Counted from the stretch's first letter, positions 14,187 through 23,275 are shown. The stretch is 26,319 nucleotides of DNA from Anaerofilum sp. (GCA_020024115.1 JAHHUF010000017.1:1-26319); one strand, 5' to 3'. Numbers and translations: made by a program. Notes: generated by a model not told the origin, from the letters alone.

Positions 14187-16031
14187 TTATGCAGCAGGTT
14201 CTTCGTTTAAAATCTGCATAAATTCTTCGCCGGTAATGGTTTCACGCTCCAGCAAAAAGGCTGCCAGACGATGCAGTTTGTCTTGGTTTTCGGTTAAGAT
14301 GCCGAGGGCTTTTTTGTGGGCAGTTTTGATGATGGACAGCACTTCGGCATCAATGTGTGCAGCGGTTTCTGTGCTGCAAGTCAAAGAGGCATCTCCGCCC
14401 AGATATTGATTGGAAACCGTTTCCAACGCCATCATATCAAATTCGCTGCTCATGCCCAAACGGGTCACCATACTGCGTGCCAGTCGGGTTGCTTGTTCAA
14501 TGTCATTGGATGCACCGGAAGTAAAGCTGCCAAACACCAACTCCTCAGCAGCACGCCCAGCGGTGTAGGTGGCAATTTTGTTCAGTGCTTCCTCTTTGCT
14601 CAAAAGGTTGGTGTCCTCCTCCGGAACTTGCATGGTGTAGCCCAAAGCACCCGAAGTACGGGGAACGATGGTGATTTTGGTTACAGGGGCAGATTCTGTC
14701 TGTTTGGCAGCAACCAAAGCGTGACCGATTTCGTGATATGCTACAATGCGCTTTTCTTTGGGGCTGATGACCTTTCCTTTGCGTTGATAACCCGCAATAA
14801 TCACTTCCACAGCCTCTTGCAGGTCGGTCTGATTTACAATGCGTCGATTGCATTTGACAGCACGCAAAGCCGCCTCGTTGATAATGTTGGCAAGCTCTGC
14901 ACCGGATGTACCACTGGTGGCACGGGCAATGGCAGTGAGGTCAACATTTTCGTCCAGCATGATTTTCTTGGCATGTACTTTCAAAATTGCTTCACGACCT
15001 GCAAGGTCGGGCAATTCAACCGGAATCCGACGGTCAAATCTGCCGGGGCGCAGCAATGCTTTATCCAAAGTATCAGGGCGGTTGGTAGCAGCCAGAATGA
15101 TAACCCCTTTGCTGCCATCAAAGCCATCCATTTCGGTCAGCAGTTGGTTCAGAGTTTGCTCGCGTTCATCATTGCCACCCATAGAGCCTGCTCTATCACG
15201 GCTTTTGCCAATGGTATCAATTTCATCAATAAATACAATACAGGGGGCTTTTTCGCTTGCCTGTTTGAACAGGTCACGAACACGAGCAGCACCCATGCCC
15301 ACAAACATTTCAACAAATTCAGAGCCGGCAATGGAGAAGAACGGCACACCGGCTTCGCCGGCAACTGCTTTTGCCAGCAAAGTTTTACCGGTGCCCGGAG
15401 GGCCAACCAACAAAGCACCTTTTGGCATTACAGCACCCACACTGCGATATTTGTCAGGGCTGTGCAAAAAGTCAACAATTTCGGTAAGGGCTTCTTTTGC
15501 TTCGTCTTGCCCTGCCACATCAGCAAAGGTTTTTCCTGTTTGTGCCTGCACATAAATTTTGGCATTGGATTTGCCGAAACTCATTGCGTTTCCGCCCATT
15601 TTCTTTTGCATCATCCGCATAAGCAGAATTCCCAGCCCCAGCAGCAAAAGCAAAGGCAGCATCCAGCTAATGACAAACATCATCAAAGAACGGTTTTTCG
15701 AGGGAAGCTCACGTCCAAAAACGATGGGTTTATCTTCAGCGGTTTTGTGTTGTTGCAATACCGCTGCAAGGTCGGTTTCGGTCATCGCAGCGGTCAGGTA
15801 ATAGCTGGTTTTTCCGTTTTGGTCTTTGGTCAAAAAGGCGATTTCCGTTCCGTCTGCACTTTGCTGCACTTCGGTCACTTGCCCGGATTCTACCATTTGC
15901 AGAAACTCGCTGTATGGAACTTTTTGTGTACGGGAAAGACTGGGCAAAAGGGCGTTAAGCATGATGAGAAAAAACAACCCTAAAGCAATAAAGATGACAA
16001 ACGATTTTTGAGGACCTTTTGTTTGCTGCAT
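14187..16031 (-). CDS. ftsH: ATP-dependent zinc metalloprotease FtsH
   Basis: This 614-residue membrane-bound AAA+ protease degrades misfolded membrane and regulatory proteins. Two transmembrane helices (about 10-28 and 112-137) flank an extracytoplasmic domain. The AAA domain follows, with Walker A GPPGTGKT (near 211), Walker B CIVFIDEID (near 268) and the second region of homology ending LRPGRFDRRIP (near 330). The zinc site HEIGH is near 434 in VAYHEIGHALVA. The C-terminal peptidase helices end ILNEEPAA. Length is normal for the family. ATG at 16031 follows AAGGAG with an 11-base gap. It has its own extended -10 promoter and terminator, so it appears monocistronic. Confidence 0.97.
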   Translation of the reverse strand: MQQTKGPQKSFVIFIALGLFFLIMLNALLPSLSRTQKVPYSEFLQMVESGQVTEVQQSADGTEIAFLTKDQNGKTSYYLTAAMTETDLAAVLQQHKTAEDKPIVFGRELPSKNRSLMMFVISWMLPLLLLLGLGILLMRMMQKKMGGNAMSFGKSNAKIYVQAQTGKTFADVAGQDEAKEALTEIVDFLHSPDKYRSVGAVMPKGALLVGPPGTGKTLLAKAVAGEAGVPFFSIAGSEFVEMFVGMGAARVRDLFKQASEKAPCIVFIDEIDTIGKSRDRAGSMGGNDEREQTLNQLLTEMDGFDGSKGVIILAATNRPDTLDKALLRPGRFDRRIPVELPDLAGREAILKVHAKKIMLDENVDLTAIARATSGTSGAELANIINEAALRAVKCNRRIVNQTDLQEAVEVIIAGYQRKGKVISPKEKRIVAYHEIGHALVAAKQTESAPVTKITIVPRTSGALGYTMQVPEEDTNLLSKEEALNKIATYTAGRAAEELVFGSFTSGASNDIEQATRLARSMVTRLGMSSEFDMMALETVSNQYLGGDASLTCSTETAAHIDAEVLSIIKTAHKKALGILTENQDKLHRLAAFLLERETITGEEFMQILNEEPAA

Positions 16032-16074
16032 AACGCATATAGCTCCTTATCAATGAATTTGAAATAATATATCT

Positions 16075-16083
16075 ATTATAGCA
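16075..16083 (-). promoter_or_regulatory. extended -10 promoter of ftsH
   Basis: TGCTATAAT on the minus strand is a perfect TATAAT (16080-16075) with TG extension. The -35 region (TGCCTT at 17 bp) is weak. No CtsR or CIRCE heat-shock operator is recognisable in 16032-16126. Confidence 0.65.
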
Positions 16084-16125
16084 TTGAGCTATGAAGAAAG
16101 GCAGAGACAAAAATGAATAAATTGT

Positions 16126-16166
16126 AAAAATATAAAAAGCGGAACCAGCATCATTGCTGATTCCGC
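16126..16166 (-). terminator. intrinsic terminator after the foldase lipoprotein gene
   Basis: GCGGAATCAGC (16166-16156), loop AATGAT and GCTGGTTCCGC (16149-16139) form an 11-bp stem, followed by TTTTTATATTTTT on the minus strand. Confidence 0.9.
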
Positions 16167-16172
16167 CAAATG

Positions 16173-17201
16173 TCAGACCGCAGGCTCTTTAATATTTTTT
16201 ACGCTCAAAGATTTGCGGGCAGACTCGTCCAAGTTGGTTCTCAATTCCTCGCCTTTTTTTACCAAACGCTGATTCAATTCGTCTTTTTTCATAGAAGCCA
16301 GTGCAGAGGAAGAAACAAGCTCTTTGTCTTTCAACTCTTTCCGTTGGAAGACAATCACACCCAATCCGCTGGAGTCCATTGCAGTGCCAAAAGCATCTTT
16401 TTTGGTGTCAAATACAGCTTTCAGCAACTCCGATTCAGTGTTGTTTACCAAAGAAACGGTAGTGTTTTCAACCAAAGAAGATTCTGAAGTGGGCATGGAC
16501 GCACCCAGAATTTCATACGCCTTTTTCACAGAGTCTTGTGCAACGGTTTCCATGCTTTCGCCCTTTTCCAAACGGGCTTTTGCATTGTCTGCCTCTTTTT
16601 TTAGTTCTTCTTTTTGCGATTCATCTGCAAATTTGTAGTCCGGAGTCATTGCAGGCAGCGAAAAGAAAGAAATATCAGCATAATTCTTCTCTATATAAGC
16701 AGTCAGTTCACTTTCGCTCACTGCCTCGGTTCCACCTTTGCCATAGATTACACTCAGCAACAAAGTAGCCTTTTGCTCGGATTCCAGAGCTTTTTTCAAG
16801 GTTTCTTTGCCAATCCCGTTTTGGGTGTAGTATGGTTCGTACAAATCCCACTCACGCTCCAAAGTGGTGTCAATGGTTTCGTTCTGTTCTTCGGTCAAGG
16901 CGATGTTGTGCTCCTCACTCAATGCTAAAATGCCGGCATACCGCTGTACATTTTCAACGGTTTTTTTGTTAATCCATTCTTCGGCAGGGGTTTCATCCAC
17001 CGTTTGTTTTAAAACAGGTTTTGAAGAATCCTCCACCTTGCTTGCGGCGTCTTGATAAGCATTTAACTGCATCAATAGATACAAACCGGAAGAAATGTCG
17101 GTTTCCCCCACTTTGCCTGCATTGGCAGGGGTTGAACATCCGACAAAAGAAAACATCATCATTGCAGCACAGCCCAGTGCTGCCAAAGCTTTTAATTTCA
17201 C
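16173..17201 (-). CDS. SurA/PrsA-like foldase lipoprotein
   Basis: This 342-residue exported lipoprotein has a basic-hydrophobic signal (KLKALAALGCAAMMMF) and a lipobox ending FVG-C22. The long, helical, charged body resembles the SurA/PrsA N-terminal chaperone region (segments such as ALTEEQNETIDTTLEREWD and AVSESELTAYIEKNY). A parvulin PPIase core with its GGDLG hallmark is not visible, so it may be chaperone-only. GTG at 17201 is chosen over an in-frame TTG at 17219, because AGAGGAGA lies 7-8 bases ahead of the GTG and the TTG lies upstream of that site. The order pth-mfd-this gene is a known Firmicutes arrangement, supporting the PrsA-like call. Confidence 0.78.
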   Translation of the reverse strand: MKLKALAALGCAAMMMFSFVGCSTPANAGKVGETDISSGLYLLMQLNAYQDAASKVEDSSKPVLKQTVDETPAEEWINKKTVENVQRYAGILALSEEHNIALTEEQNETIDTTLEREWDLYEPYYTQNGIGKETLKKALESEQKATLLLSVIYGKGGTEAVSESELTAYIEKNYADISFFSLPAMTPDYKFADESQKEELKKEADNAKARLEKGESMETVAQDSVKKAYEILGASMPTSESSLVENTTVSLVNNTESELLKAVFDTKKDAFGTAMDSSGLGVIVFQRKELKDKELVSSSALASMKKDELNQRLVKKGEELRTNLDESARKSLSVKNIKEPAV

Positions 17202-17259
17202 AAAAAAATCTCCTCTCAAATCCTTTGAATCAGAGTATCAAAGAAAACTGCTTTTTTGA

Positions 17260-17287
17260 ATTATACCGCTGAACAGATAAAAAAACA
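17260..17287 (-). promoter_or_regulatory. sigma-A promoter of the foldase lipoprotein gene
   Basis: On the minus strand TTGTTT (17287-17282) and TATAAT (17265-17260) are 16 bp apart, giving a leader of about 50 nt. A weak AAATCT/AGATTT stem with a T-rich tail lies between the mfd stop and this promoter, so the lipoprotein gene can be expressed independently of mfd. Confidence 0.65.
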
Positions 17288-17311
17288 AGAAAATCTAAAA
17301 CAATTTCAGAT

Positions 17312-20300
17312 TTATTCCCCAGACGGTTCGCTGAGAGTTTCCAAAGCAAAAATCAAGATATCAAGGGGTTTTTGCCCTTGTTTTACCGTGATGGAAAGAT
17401 ATGGCTTTGAGCCGGCAGAATAAAGCACAGTATTGCCTGTTTGCTTAATCAAACCCGAAACCGCTTTTGGAGAAAGGCTGTCGGAATAGAGGTACATGGT
17501 GTCCCGCTGCTGCTTGATTTCATAAATACCCAGTTTGGAAGCAATGACACGCGCCAGAGAAATGTTGACAAGGCTTTCCACCGTTTTTGGAGGCTCGCCA
17601 TAGCGGTCAATCAGTTCGTCCAAAACATCGCTGGCATCCTCTTTGCTGCCAATGGCGGCAATGCGTTTGTATGCCTCAATTCTGCCGGAGGAGTCAGGGA
17701 TGTAGCGTTCGGGAATATACGCATCAACGGTGATGTCTAGCAGACAATCGCTTTTATCATGAGCAGGGGCTTCGCCTTTTGCCTCTGCAATGGCTTGATT
17801 GAGCAGTTTGATATACAGGTCATATCCCACTGCCTCCATGTGTCCATGTTGGCTTTTGCCCAAAAGGCTGCCTGCCCCACGAATCTGCAAATCACGCATT
17901 GCAATGCGGAATCCGGAACCAAAGCTGGTAAATTCATGCAATGCAGCCAAACGCTTGGATGCAATATCGGTGAGAACCTTGTCACGCTGAAAGGTGAAAT
18001 AGGCGTATGCTTTTCTTCCGCTGCGTCCAACACGCCCTCGGATTTGATATAGCTGTGCCAATCCCATGTGGTCAGAATCCTCAATCACCAGCGTGTTGCA
18101 GTTGCGCACATCCACCCCTGTTTCAATCAAGGTTGTGCAAACCAAAACATCAATTTCGTGGTTGAGCAACTGTTCCCACACCTCGCCCAGTTGTTCCTGT
18201 GTCATTCTACCATGTGCAATGCCAACCCGAACTCCATCTACCATTGTCCGAATTTTTGCGGCGGTGAGTTCCAAAGTATCAATGCGATTGTGAATATAGT
18301 ACACCTGTCCCCCACGAGCAAGTTCTTTTTTGATGGCATCTGCAATGATGACGCCATCATATTCCAGCACATAGGTTTCAATAGGTTGACGCTCGATGGG
18401 TGGTTCTTCAATGACGCTCATGTCACGGATTCCACTCATTGCCATATTTAAGGTGCGGGGAATGGGTGTTGCCGAAAGGGTGAGCATATCCACACCCAGA
18501 AAGTTTTCTTTCAGTTGCTCCTTGTGTTTGACACCAAACCGCTGTTCCTCATCAATGATAACCAGCCCCAAATCATGGAAATGCACATCTTTTTGTAGCA
18601 GGCGGTGGGTTCCAATTACAATATCTACTGTTCCAGCACGCAGCCCTTTCAAGGTCTCTTTTTGCTGCTTGGGGGTGCGGAAACGGGAGAGAAGCTCCAC
18701 TTTTAAAGGGAAAGTCTCCATGCGTGATAAAATGGTGTTGTAGTGCTGCCATGCCAGCAGAGTTGTGGGGGCAAGAATGGCACATTGTTTCCCGCCCATC
18801 ACACATTTGAAAGCGGCACGCAATGCCACTTCGGTTTTGCCAACGCCTACATCACCGCAGAGCAACCTGTCCATCGGGTGCGGCTGCTCCATATCGTGTT
18901 TGATTTCAGCAGCAGTCGAGAGTTGGTCAGGGGTTTCGTCATATTCAAAGCGGCTTTCAAAATCCCGCTGCCATTCGCTGTCAGAGGGAAATGCAAAGCC
19001 AGGGGACTGCATTCGTTTTGCATACAATGCAATCAGTTCTTTTGCCATTTCCTGCGTTGCCTGTTTGACACGACTTTTGGTTTTTTTCCATTCCCCACCG
19101 CCCAGCTTGGAGAGTTTCACCTTTTCGCCATCACCGGGGGCAGTGTACCGAGAAAGCAAGTCCAACTGTGTGACAGGGATATAAAGAGTGTCTCCCTTTT
19201 GGTAATTGATTTGCAGGTAGTCTTTTATAACACCCTGCAAACTGATTTGTTTGATTCCGACATAAATGCCAATGCCATGATTTTGATGAACTACATAGTC
19301 ACCAGATTTGATTTCAGAAAGAGAGGAAAGCCCTTTGCTTTTCTTTTTGGCAGGTTTTTTGCCGGTAAAAGCGGCAGCACGGCGGCTGGTGATTAACGCA
19401 AATCTTGCAAAAGGCAGGTCAGCACCTGCGGACAACATTCCCGAAACCACCTGCACCACTCCGGCGGCAGGGGTGGCAGTGGGAGAAGTTGTGGCAGAAA
19501 AGCCGTTTTTCTGCAAATCGTGGCAGATGGCTTCGGCTGCACGAGGAGTGCCGGCAAGAATCGTAACAGCATAACCATTGTGGGTCAACGGCTGCAAATC
19601 TTCCACCAGAGAAGAAAGCTCGCCAGTCCATGCAGGCAGAGGGTGGGCAGCAGCGTTAATCATATCTTTTAAAAAGATGTTGGGCAGGCTGCGGGCAAAG
19701 TTTTCGCTGATAATGCTGGAACGCTGTGCAATCTGCATACTCAGCCAAACTTCGTCTAAATAATACCCCTCCATTCCGGCACAAATAACCCCTTCTTGCA
19801 AAAGGGTTTTTGTTTCTTCCTCACGGCGGAATGCAGCCGCATGAGCAGCCTCTCGAATGCTGCTCATTTCCTCGAGAATTAGCAGACAATCAGGAAGATA
19901 ATCCAGAATAGATGCCTGTTTTCGGTACCGCAGAGCCATGTATTTGTCCATCGAAACAGGAATTGCACCCCCATCCAGCAAAGCAAGGTCGTGTTCCATT
20001 GTTTGCTCCATGCGGTGAGCAGCCTGCCCCTTTTGGTGGGACAGTGCATCCCGTAAAAGGGCGGCTGCAGCGGCAGGGTTGCCAAACAGCACCTCTCGTG
20101 CGGGGGAAAGGTAGATTTTGTCCAGTGGGTCTTCGCGTCGCTGGCTGATAAGGTCAAAGGTGTGAATACTGTCAATTTCATCACCCCAAAACTCGATACG
20201 GGCAGGTAAATTCATATCAGGGGCATACAAATCCAAAATTCCACCCCGTACGCTGAATTGACCTGGGCCGTCTACTTGTGGACGGCGTTGGTATCCTGCC

Positions 20301-20761
20301 TGAAACAATGCTTCCAACAAATTTTGTTGGGAGATTTCCATTCCCGATTTCAGGGTTAGGGTGCTTTTTTCAAATTCTTCTTTGGGTGTTGTACACAGCA
20401 AAAGGCTTTCCACCGAAAGACACACTGCCTTTAATCTTCCGCCCATCAGGTCACCCAAGACTTTTAAGCGACGATATTCAATTTCACGGCTTGCCCCTTC
20501 CACAGGACGCAAAACCAAATCACGACCAGGAAAAACAGCAGAGTCCACCCCCAAGGCGGTCAAATCCTGCGCCATGCGGGTTGCCTCTGCCTCCTCCGAA
20601 CAAACCAGCACAAAAGGGCGGTTTTCTTGTATACATAAAGACGCATACATCATTGCGCGTGCAGCAGAAGGCAATCCAAACAAAGCGACTGCTCCTTTGG
20701 TGGTAGTTGCTGCCTGCAAACGGCTGTATTCATTTGTTTTTGCAATCAGTTGCTGAAACAT
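17312..20761 (-). CDS. mfd: transcription-repair coupling factor Mfd
   Basis: This 1149-residue ATP-driven DNA translocase displaces RNA polymerase stalled at lesions and recruits UvrA. The UvrB-like N-terminus (about 1-400) includes GQFSVRGGILDLYAP. The RNA polymerase interaction domain follows, with SGDYVVHQNHGIGIYVGI near 490. The RecG-like motor has Walker A CGDVGVGKTEVALRAAF near 637, the motif II box VIIDEEQRFGVKHKE near 737, TLSATPIPRTLNMAMSGIRD and the motif VI region YQIRGRVGRSGRKAYAYF. A C-terminal TRCF domain completes the full family length. ATG at 20761 is preceded by AAAGGGGG. It lies 29 bp after pth and is very probably co-transcribed with it. Confidence 0.97.
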   Translation of the reverse strand: MFQQLIAKTNEYSRLQAATTTKGAVALFGLPSAARAMMYASLCIQENRPFVLVCSEEAEATRMAQDLTALGVDSAVFPGRDLVLRPVEGASREIEYRRLKVLGDLMGGRLKAVCLSVESLLLCTTPKEEFEKSTLTLKSGMEISQQNLLEALFQAGYQRRPQVDGPGQFSVRGGILDLYAPDMNLPARIEFWGDEIDSIHTFDLISQRREDPLDKIYLSPAREVLFGNPAAAAALLRDALSHQKGQAAHRMEQTMEHDLALLDGGAIPVSMDKYMALRYRKQASILDYLPDCLLILEEMSSIREAAHAAAFRREEETKTLLQEGVICAGMEGYYLDEVWLSMQIAQRSSIISENFARSLPNIFLKDMINAAAHPLPAWTGELSSLVEDLQPLTHNGYAVTILAGTPRAAEAICHDLQKNGFSATTSPTATPAAGVVQVVSGMLSAGADLPFARFALITSRRAAAFTGKKPAKKKSKGLSSLSEIKSGDYVVHQNHGIGIYVGIKQISLQGVIKDYLQINYQKGDTLYIPVTQLDLLSRYTAPGDGEKVKLSKLGGGEWKKTKSRVKQATQEMAKELIALYAKRMQSPGFAFPSDSEWQRDFESRFEYDETPDQLSTAAEIKHDMEQPHPMDRLLCGDVGVGKTEVALRAAFKCVMGGKQCAILAPTTLLAWQHYNTILSRMETFPLKVELLSRFRTPKQQKETLKGLRAGTVDIVIGTHRLLQKDVHFHDLGLVIIDEEQRFGVKHKEQLKENFLGVDMLTLSATPIPRTLNMAMSGIRDMSVIEEPPIERQPIETYVLEYDGVIIADAIKKELARGGQVYYIHNRIDTLELTAAKIRTMVDGVRVGIAHGRMTQEQLGEVWEQLLNHEIDVLVCTTLIETGVDVRNCNTLVIEDSDHMGLAQLYQIRGRVGRSGRKAYAYFTFQRDKVLTDIASKRLAALHEFTSFGSGFRIAMRDLQIRGAGSLLGKSQHGHMEAVGYDLYIKLLNQAIAEAKGEAPAHDKSDCLLDITVDAYIPERYIPDSSGRIEAYKRIAAIGSKEDASDVLDELIDRYGEPPKTVESLVNISLARVIASKLGIYEIKQQRDTMYLYSDSLSPKAVSGLIKQTGNTVLYSAGSKPYLSITVKQGQKPLDILIFALETLSEPSGE

Positions 20762-20790
20762 ACAAAATTCCCCCTTTCGATTGCTTACAG

Positions 20791-21387
20791 TCAGCCATTG
20801 AAGCGACTCATTGCTTTGTCTGATTGATTGTCCATTATCATGCAGGCGGCTTCGGCAATGTCTTTGTGTCTTGCTTCAATTGCCTTTTTTTCGTCAGGTG
20901 TAAAATGCCCCAGAACCCAGTTGGCAAGGTCGGCATCAGGGCTGGGTTTTTCGCCAATGCCAATGCGGATGCGTGGAAATTCTTGGCTGGAAAGCTGTGC
21001 AATGATGCTTTTCAGTCCATTATGCCCCCCGGCAGAGCCTTGTTTGCGGATGCGCAGTTTTCCGGGGGCTTGGGTGATGTCATCACATAAAACAATCACC
21101 CGTTCGGGAGGGATTTTATAAAAATCGCAGGCAGCACGCACCGCCTCTCCGGATAAATTCATATATGTTATTGGCTTGAGCAAAATTACTTTGTGATTTC
21201 CAGCAGTTCCGGTTCCATACAATCCCTTGAATTTGGATTTTATAATCCGGATTCCCCATTGCTCTGCCATTGCATCAATGGCAGCAAAGCCGGCATTGTG
21301 GCGGGTTCCGTCATAGCGTGGTTCGGGGTTTCCCAATCCACAGATAAGCCATTCTGATGCACCTTGATTGCGGGAAAATAGTGCCAT
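20791..21387 (-). CDS. pth: peptidyl-tRNA hydrolase
   Basis: This 198-residue enzyme releases tRNA from peptidyl-tRNAs that drop off ribosomes. The conserved elements are LICGLGNPEPRYDGTRHNAG (with the catalytic-type N and H), LLKPITYMNLSGEAV, VLCDDITQAPGKLRIRKQGS, GGHNGLKSI and FPRIRIGIGEKP. Length is normal, with a short N-terminal extension MALFSRNQGASE. ATG at 21387 follows AAAGGAG (21396-21402). It is the first gene of the pth-mfd unit. Confidence 0.97.
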   Translation of the reverse strand: MALFSRNQGASEWLICGLGNPEPRYDGTRHNAGFAAIDAMAEQWGIRIIKSKFKGLYGTGTAGNHKVILLKPITYMNLSGEAVRAACDFYKIPPERVIVLCDDITQAPGKLRIRKQGSAGGHNGLKSIIAQLSSQEFPRIRIGIGEKPSPDADLANWVLGHFTPDEKKAIEARHKDIAEAACMIMDNQSDKAMSRFNG

Positions 21388-21438
21388 TTTGGTACTCCTT
21401 TAAAAATAAAAGTTAACATTCTGCCATAAAAAGGGCAG

Positions 21439-21478
21439 AAAAAGGTGTGCCTATCCCCAAAATAAAGATAGACAACAC
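21439..21478 (-). terminator. terminator-like hairpin between the MerR gene and pth
   Basis: On the minus strand GTGT-T-GTCTATC pairs with GATAGGC-ACAC (11 bp with one bulged T and one G-T pair), followed by C and five T residues. It probably ends the MerR-gene transcript. If pth is transcribed from the promoter at 21485-21526, it would instead act as an attenuator in the pth leader. A second stem, TTCTGCC/GGCAGAA (21440-21419), lies just downstream. Confidence 0.65.
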
Positions 21479-21484
21479 AAATCT

Positions 21485-21526
21485 ACTATATAGTATATAG
21501 TTTACCGCAACTTTTCTGCTTTTCAA
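21485..21526 (-). promoter_or_regulatory. possible promoter with palindromic operator upstream of pth
   Basis: On the minus strand TTGAAA (21526-21521) and TAAACT (21504-21499) are 16 bp apart. The -10 is overlapped by a 17-bp perfect palindrome, ACTATATA-N-TATATAGT (21485-21501), of the kind GntR-type regulators bind. The regulator is unknown. Confidence 0.5.
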
Positions 21527-21575
21527 GGGGAAAACCAGTGAATTTGCAGTGCTTGGCAAAAAATATAAAACAAAA

Positions 21576-22394
21576 TTATGGTTCTTGTTCCACCAATACC
21601 TGAATTTGAGTCAAAAATTCATCTTCCTGCATGGTGTCACGGTTGTCGATTTCGTAAATTTCAAAGGGAGTTCCGCAAATTTTCAGATGGTTTTTTTCGG
21701 CATATTGTAAAAGAGTTTGCACCTGTTTGGCGTTTTGTGAATAACTTCCTTTATAGAAACTGCACAAATACAGCCCTTCGGGAAGGTCCAGATTATAGTC
21801 ATCAAAGGTATCATTCACAATAAAAAACACAGAGTCAAACACATTGGAAACTCCTAATTCAATTTCTTTCATGGAAAAAAATGCACCAAACTCCTGATTG
21901 TGATTGCCAAAATCGGGGATTTTCTGCTCATGCTTTTTGTGAATTTTTTTCATGATAAAGTCCATTTCTTCATCACGGGTGATGTGTGCATTTACCTGAT
22001 AGCAATGCCTTACACTAATTTGCCTTAATGTGATTTCCCCTGTTTTCACTTTTTGCGCTTGAGTGAGTGTGGCAATCCGCTGCTGAATCCGCCGCTGGTT
22101 TTCTTGCAGCTTTTGCAGTTGATGTTGAATCAATTGTTGCTCACGCTGCAACAAAGACAATGTATTTTCCAAATTTTGTTCATCTAAATATTCCTTGATT
22201 TGCTGCATGGAAAAATTTAATCCCCGCAAATCACGAATCATATTCAGTTTGTAAATATCTTTCAGGCTGTACATACGATAGCCGTTGTCAGCTCGTTGTG
22301 GGTTCAAAATTCCTAAATTTTCATAATAACGCAAAGAATCCACACCAATACCATACATTTTTGAAATTTCGCTGATTTTATAGAAGTCTTTCAT
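21576..22394 (-). CDS. MerR family regulator with GyrI-like effector-binding domain
   Basis: This 272-residue regulator has a MerR winged helix at about 1-70 (YKISEISKMYGIGVDSLRYY, ENLGILNPQRADNGYRMY). A glutamine-rich coiled coil spans about 80-125 (REQQLIQHQLQKLQENQRRI), followed by a C-terminal region of about 145 residues with the size and pattern of a GyrI/BmrR-type ligand pocket (EGLYLCSFYKGSYSQ, FEIYEIDNRDTMQEDEFL). No metal-binding cysteine signature is seen, so an organic ligand or drug is more likely. The frame opens at 22430, but ATG at 22394 is the natural family start and follows TGGGGA. It is divergent from a YitT-type gene whose promoter has MerR geometry. Confidence 0.9.
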   Translation of the reverse strand: MKDFYKISEISKMYGIGVDSLRYYENLGILNPQRADNGYRMYSLKDIYKLNMIRDLRGLNFSMQQIKEYLDEQNLENTLSLLQREQQLIQHQLQKLQENQRRIQQRIATLTQAQKVKTGEITLRQISVRHCYQVNAHITRDEEMDFIMKKIHKKHEQKIPDFGNHNQEFGAFFSMKEIELGVSNVFDSVFFIVNDTFDDYNLDLPEGLYLCSFYKGSYSQNAKQVQTLLQYAEKNHLKICGTPFEIYEIDNRDTMQEDEFLTQIQVLVEQEP

Positions 22395-22433
22395 CTGAAT
22401 TTCCCCACAAAATGATTTTTTTGAACACAACTC

Positions 22434-22464
22434 TTGACTCTAGTATTATATCATACTTTATGAT
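22434..22464. promoter_or_regulatory. divergent promoter with MerR-type 19-bp spacer and operator
   Basis: On the plus strand TTGACT (22434-22439) and TATGAT (22459-22464) are separated by 19 bp, the long spacer typical of MerR-activated promoters. The dyad AGTAT-TATATC-ATACT (22442-22457) is centred in that spacer. On the minus strand TGATATAAT (22453-22445) is an extended -10 for the MerR gene and overlaps the same dyad, so the regulator probably activates the YitT-type gene and represses itself. Confidence 0.75.
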
Positions 22465-22496
22465 AAAAGAAGAAAAAGGGATGTGAGAAGACAATT

Positions 22497-23156
22497 ATGA
22501 ACAAAAACAAACAAATACAGACGATAAAGTGGTTGGCAGAAGGGTTTACTTTTTCAAGAGTGCTGACAATTTTTCTAGGCACAGCGATTTTGTCCTTTGG
22601 AATTTACAATATCCACCAGCAAACCAGCATTACAGAAGGTGGCATTTTGGGCATGATTGTTTTGCTGAACCATTGGTTTGGTTTGCCATCATCCATCGTT
22701 TCCCCTGTTTTGGATTTGACCTGCTATGCTTTGGCATTCAAATATTTGGGAAAAGATTTTATTAAATTTTCTGTTTTTTCCACATTGAGTTTGGCGAGCT
22801 TTTTCAAACTGTGGGAAAGTTTTCCGCCAATGCTGCCGAATTTTTCAGACAGCCCATTCATTGCTGCAATTCTGGGCGGAATTTTTGTGGGAGTTGGTGT
22901 TGGCTTGATTGTTCGACAGGGCGGTTCCAGTGGGGGAGATGATGCGCTGGCATTGAGCATTTCAAAGCTGCTGGGCTGGAGAATTTCCAGAGCGTATTTG
23001 ATTACAGATTTGACAGTTTTGGTATTGTCATTGAGTTATATCAGTGTTCAAAGAATTATTTTTTCTTTGATTACAGTTACTCTGTCCTCTTGGATTATTG
23101 AACGGATACAGGAATTTGATATTTCAAAAATAAAAAACAGACAAAAAGCATTCTAA
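22497..23156 (+). CDS. YitT family (DUF161) membrane protein
   Basis: This 219-residue integral membrane protein has about five to six helices. Its family hallmarks are a first helix with FGIYNIHQQTSITEGGILG and the repeat-like GVGVGLIVRQGGSSGGDDAL (near 135-154). Longer YitT proteins carry a cytosolic DUF2179 domain; here the protein ends shortly after the last helix, with a basic tail (SKIKNRQKAF). Function of the family is not established; membrane transport is a guess. ATG at 22497 has only a modest ribosome site (GTGAGAAG). The promoter geometry suggests activation by the divergent MerR protein, hence induction by a small molecule. A strong terminator follows. Confidence 0.87.
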   Translation: MNKNKQIQTIKWLAEGFTFSRVLTIFLGTAILSFGIYNIHQQTSITEGGILGMIVLLNHWFGLPSSIVSPVLDLTCYALAFKYLGKDFIKFSVFSTLSLASFFKLWESFPPMLPNFSDSPFIAAILGGIFVGVGVGLIVRQGGSSGGDDALALSISKLLGWRISRAYLITDLTVLVLSLSYISVQRIIFSLITVTLSSWIIERIQEFDISKIKNRQKAF

Positions 23157-23170
23157 AATCAAGGAATAAA

Positions 23171-23201
23171 AAAGAGTTGTTTTTGATAACAACTCTTTTT
23201 T
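23171..23201 (+). terminator. intrinsic terminator after the YitT-family gene
   Basis: AGAGTTGTT (23173-23181) pairs with AACAACTCT (23188-23196) around TTTGAT and is followed by six T residues; A and T runs extend the stem. Confidence 0.9.
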
Positions 23202-23275
23202 GTGTGATTCCACGAGACAATCGTCATTTATATCAAAAAAAATTAAAAAAATAATAAAAAACTGTTCAAAAAAGA

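Noticed and set aside
14316..15983. 555-codon plus-strand ORF opposite ftsH
   Set aside because: Antisense shadow of an unambiguous FtsH; its translation is rich in N, C, H, F and Q and shows no domain pattern.
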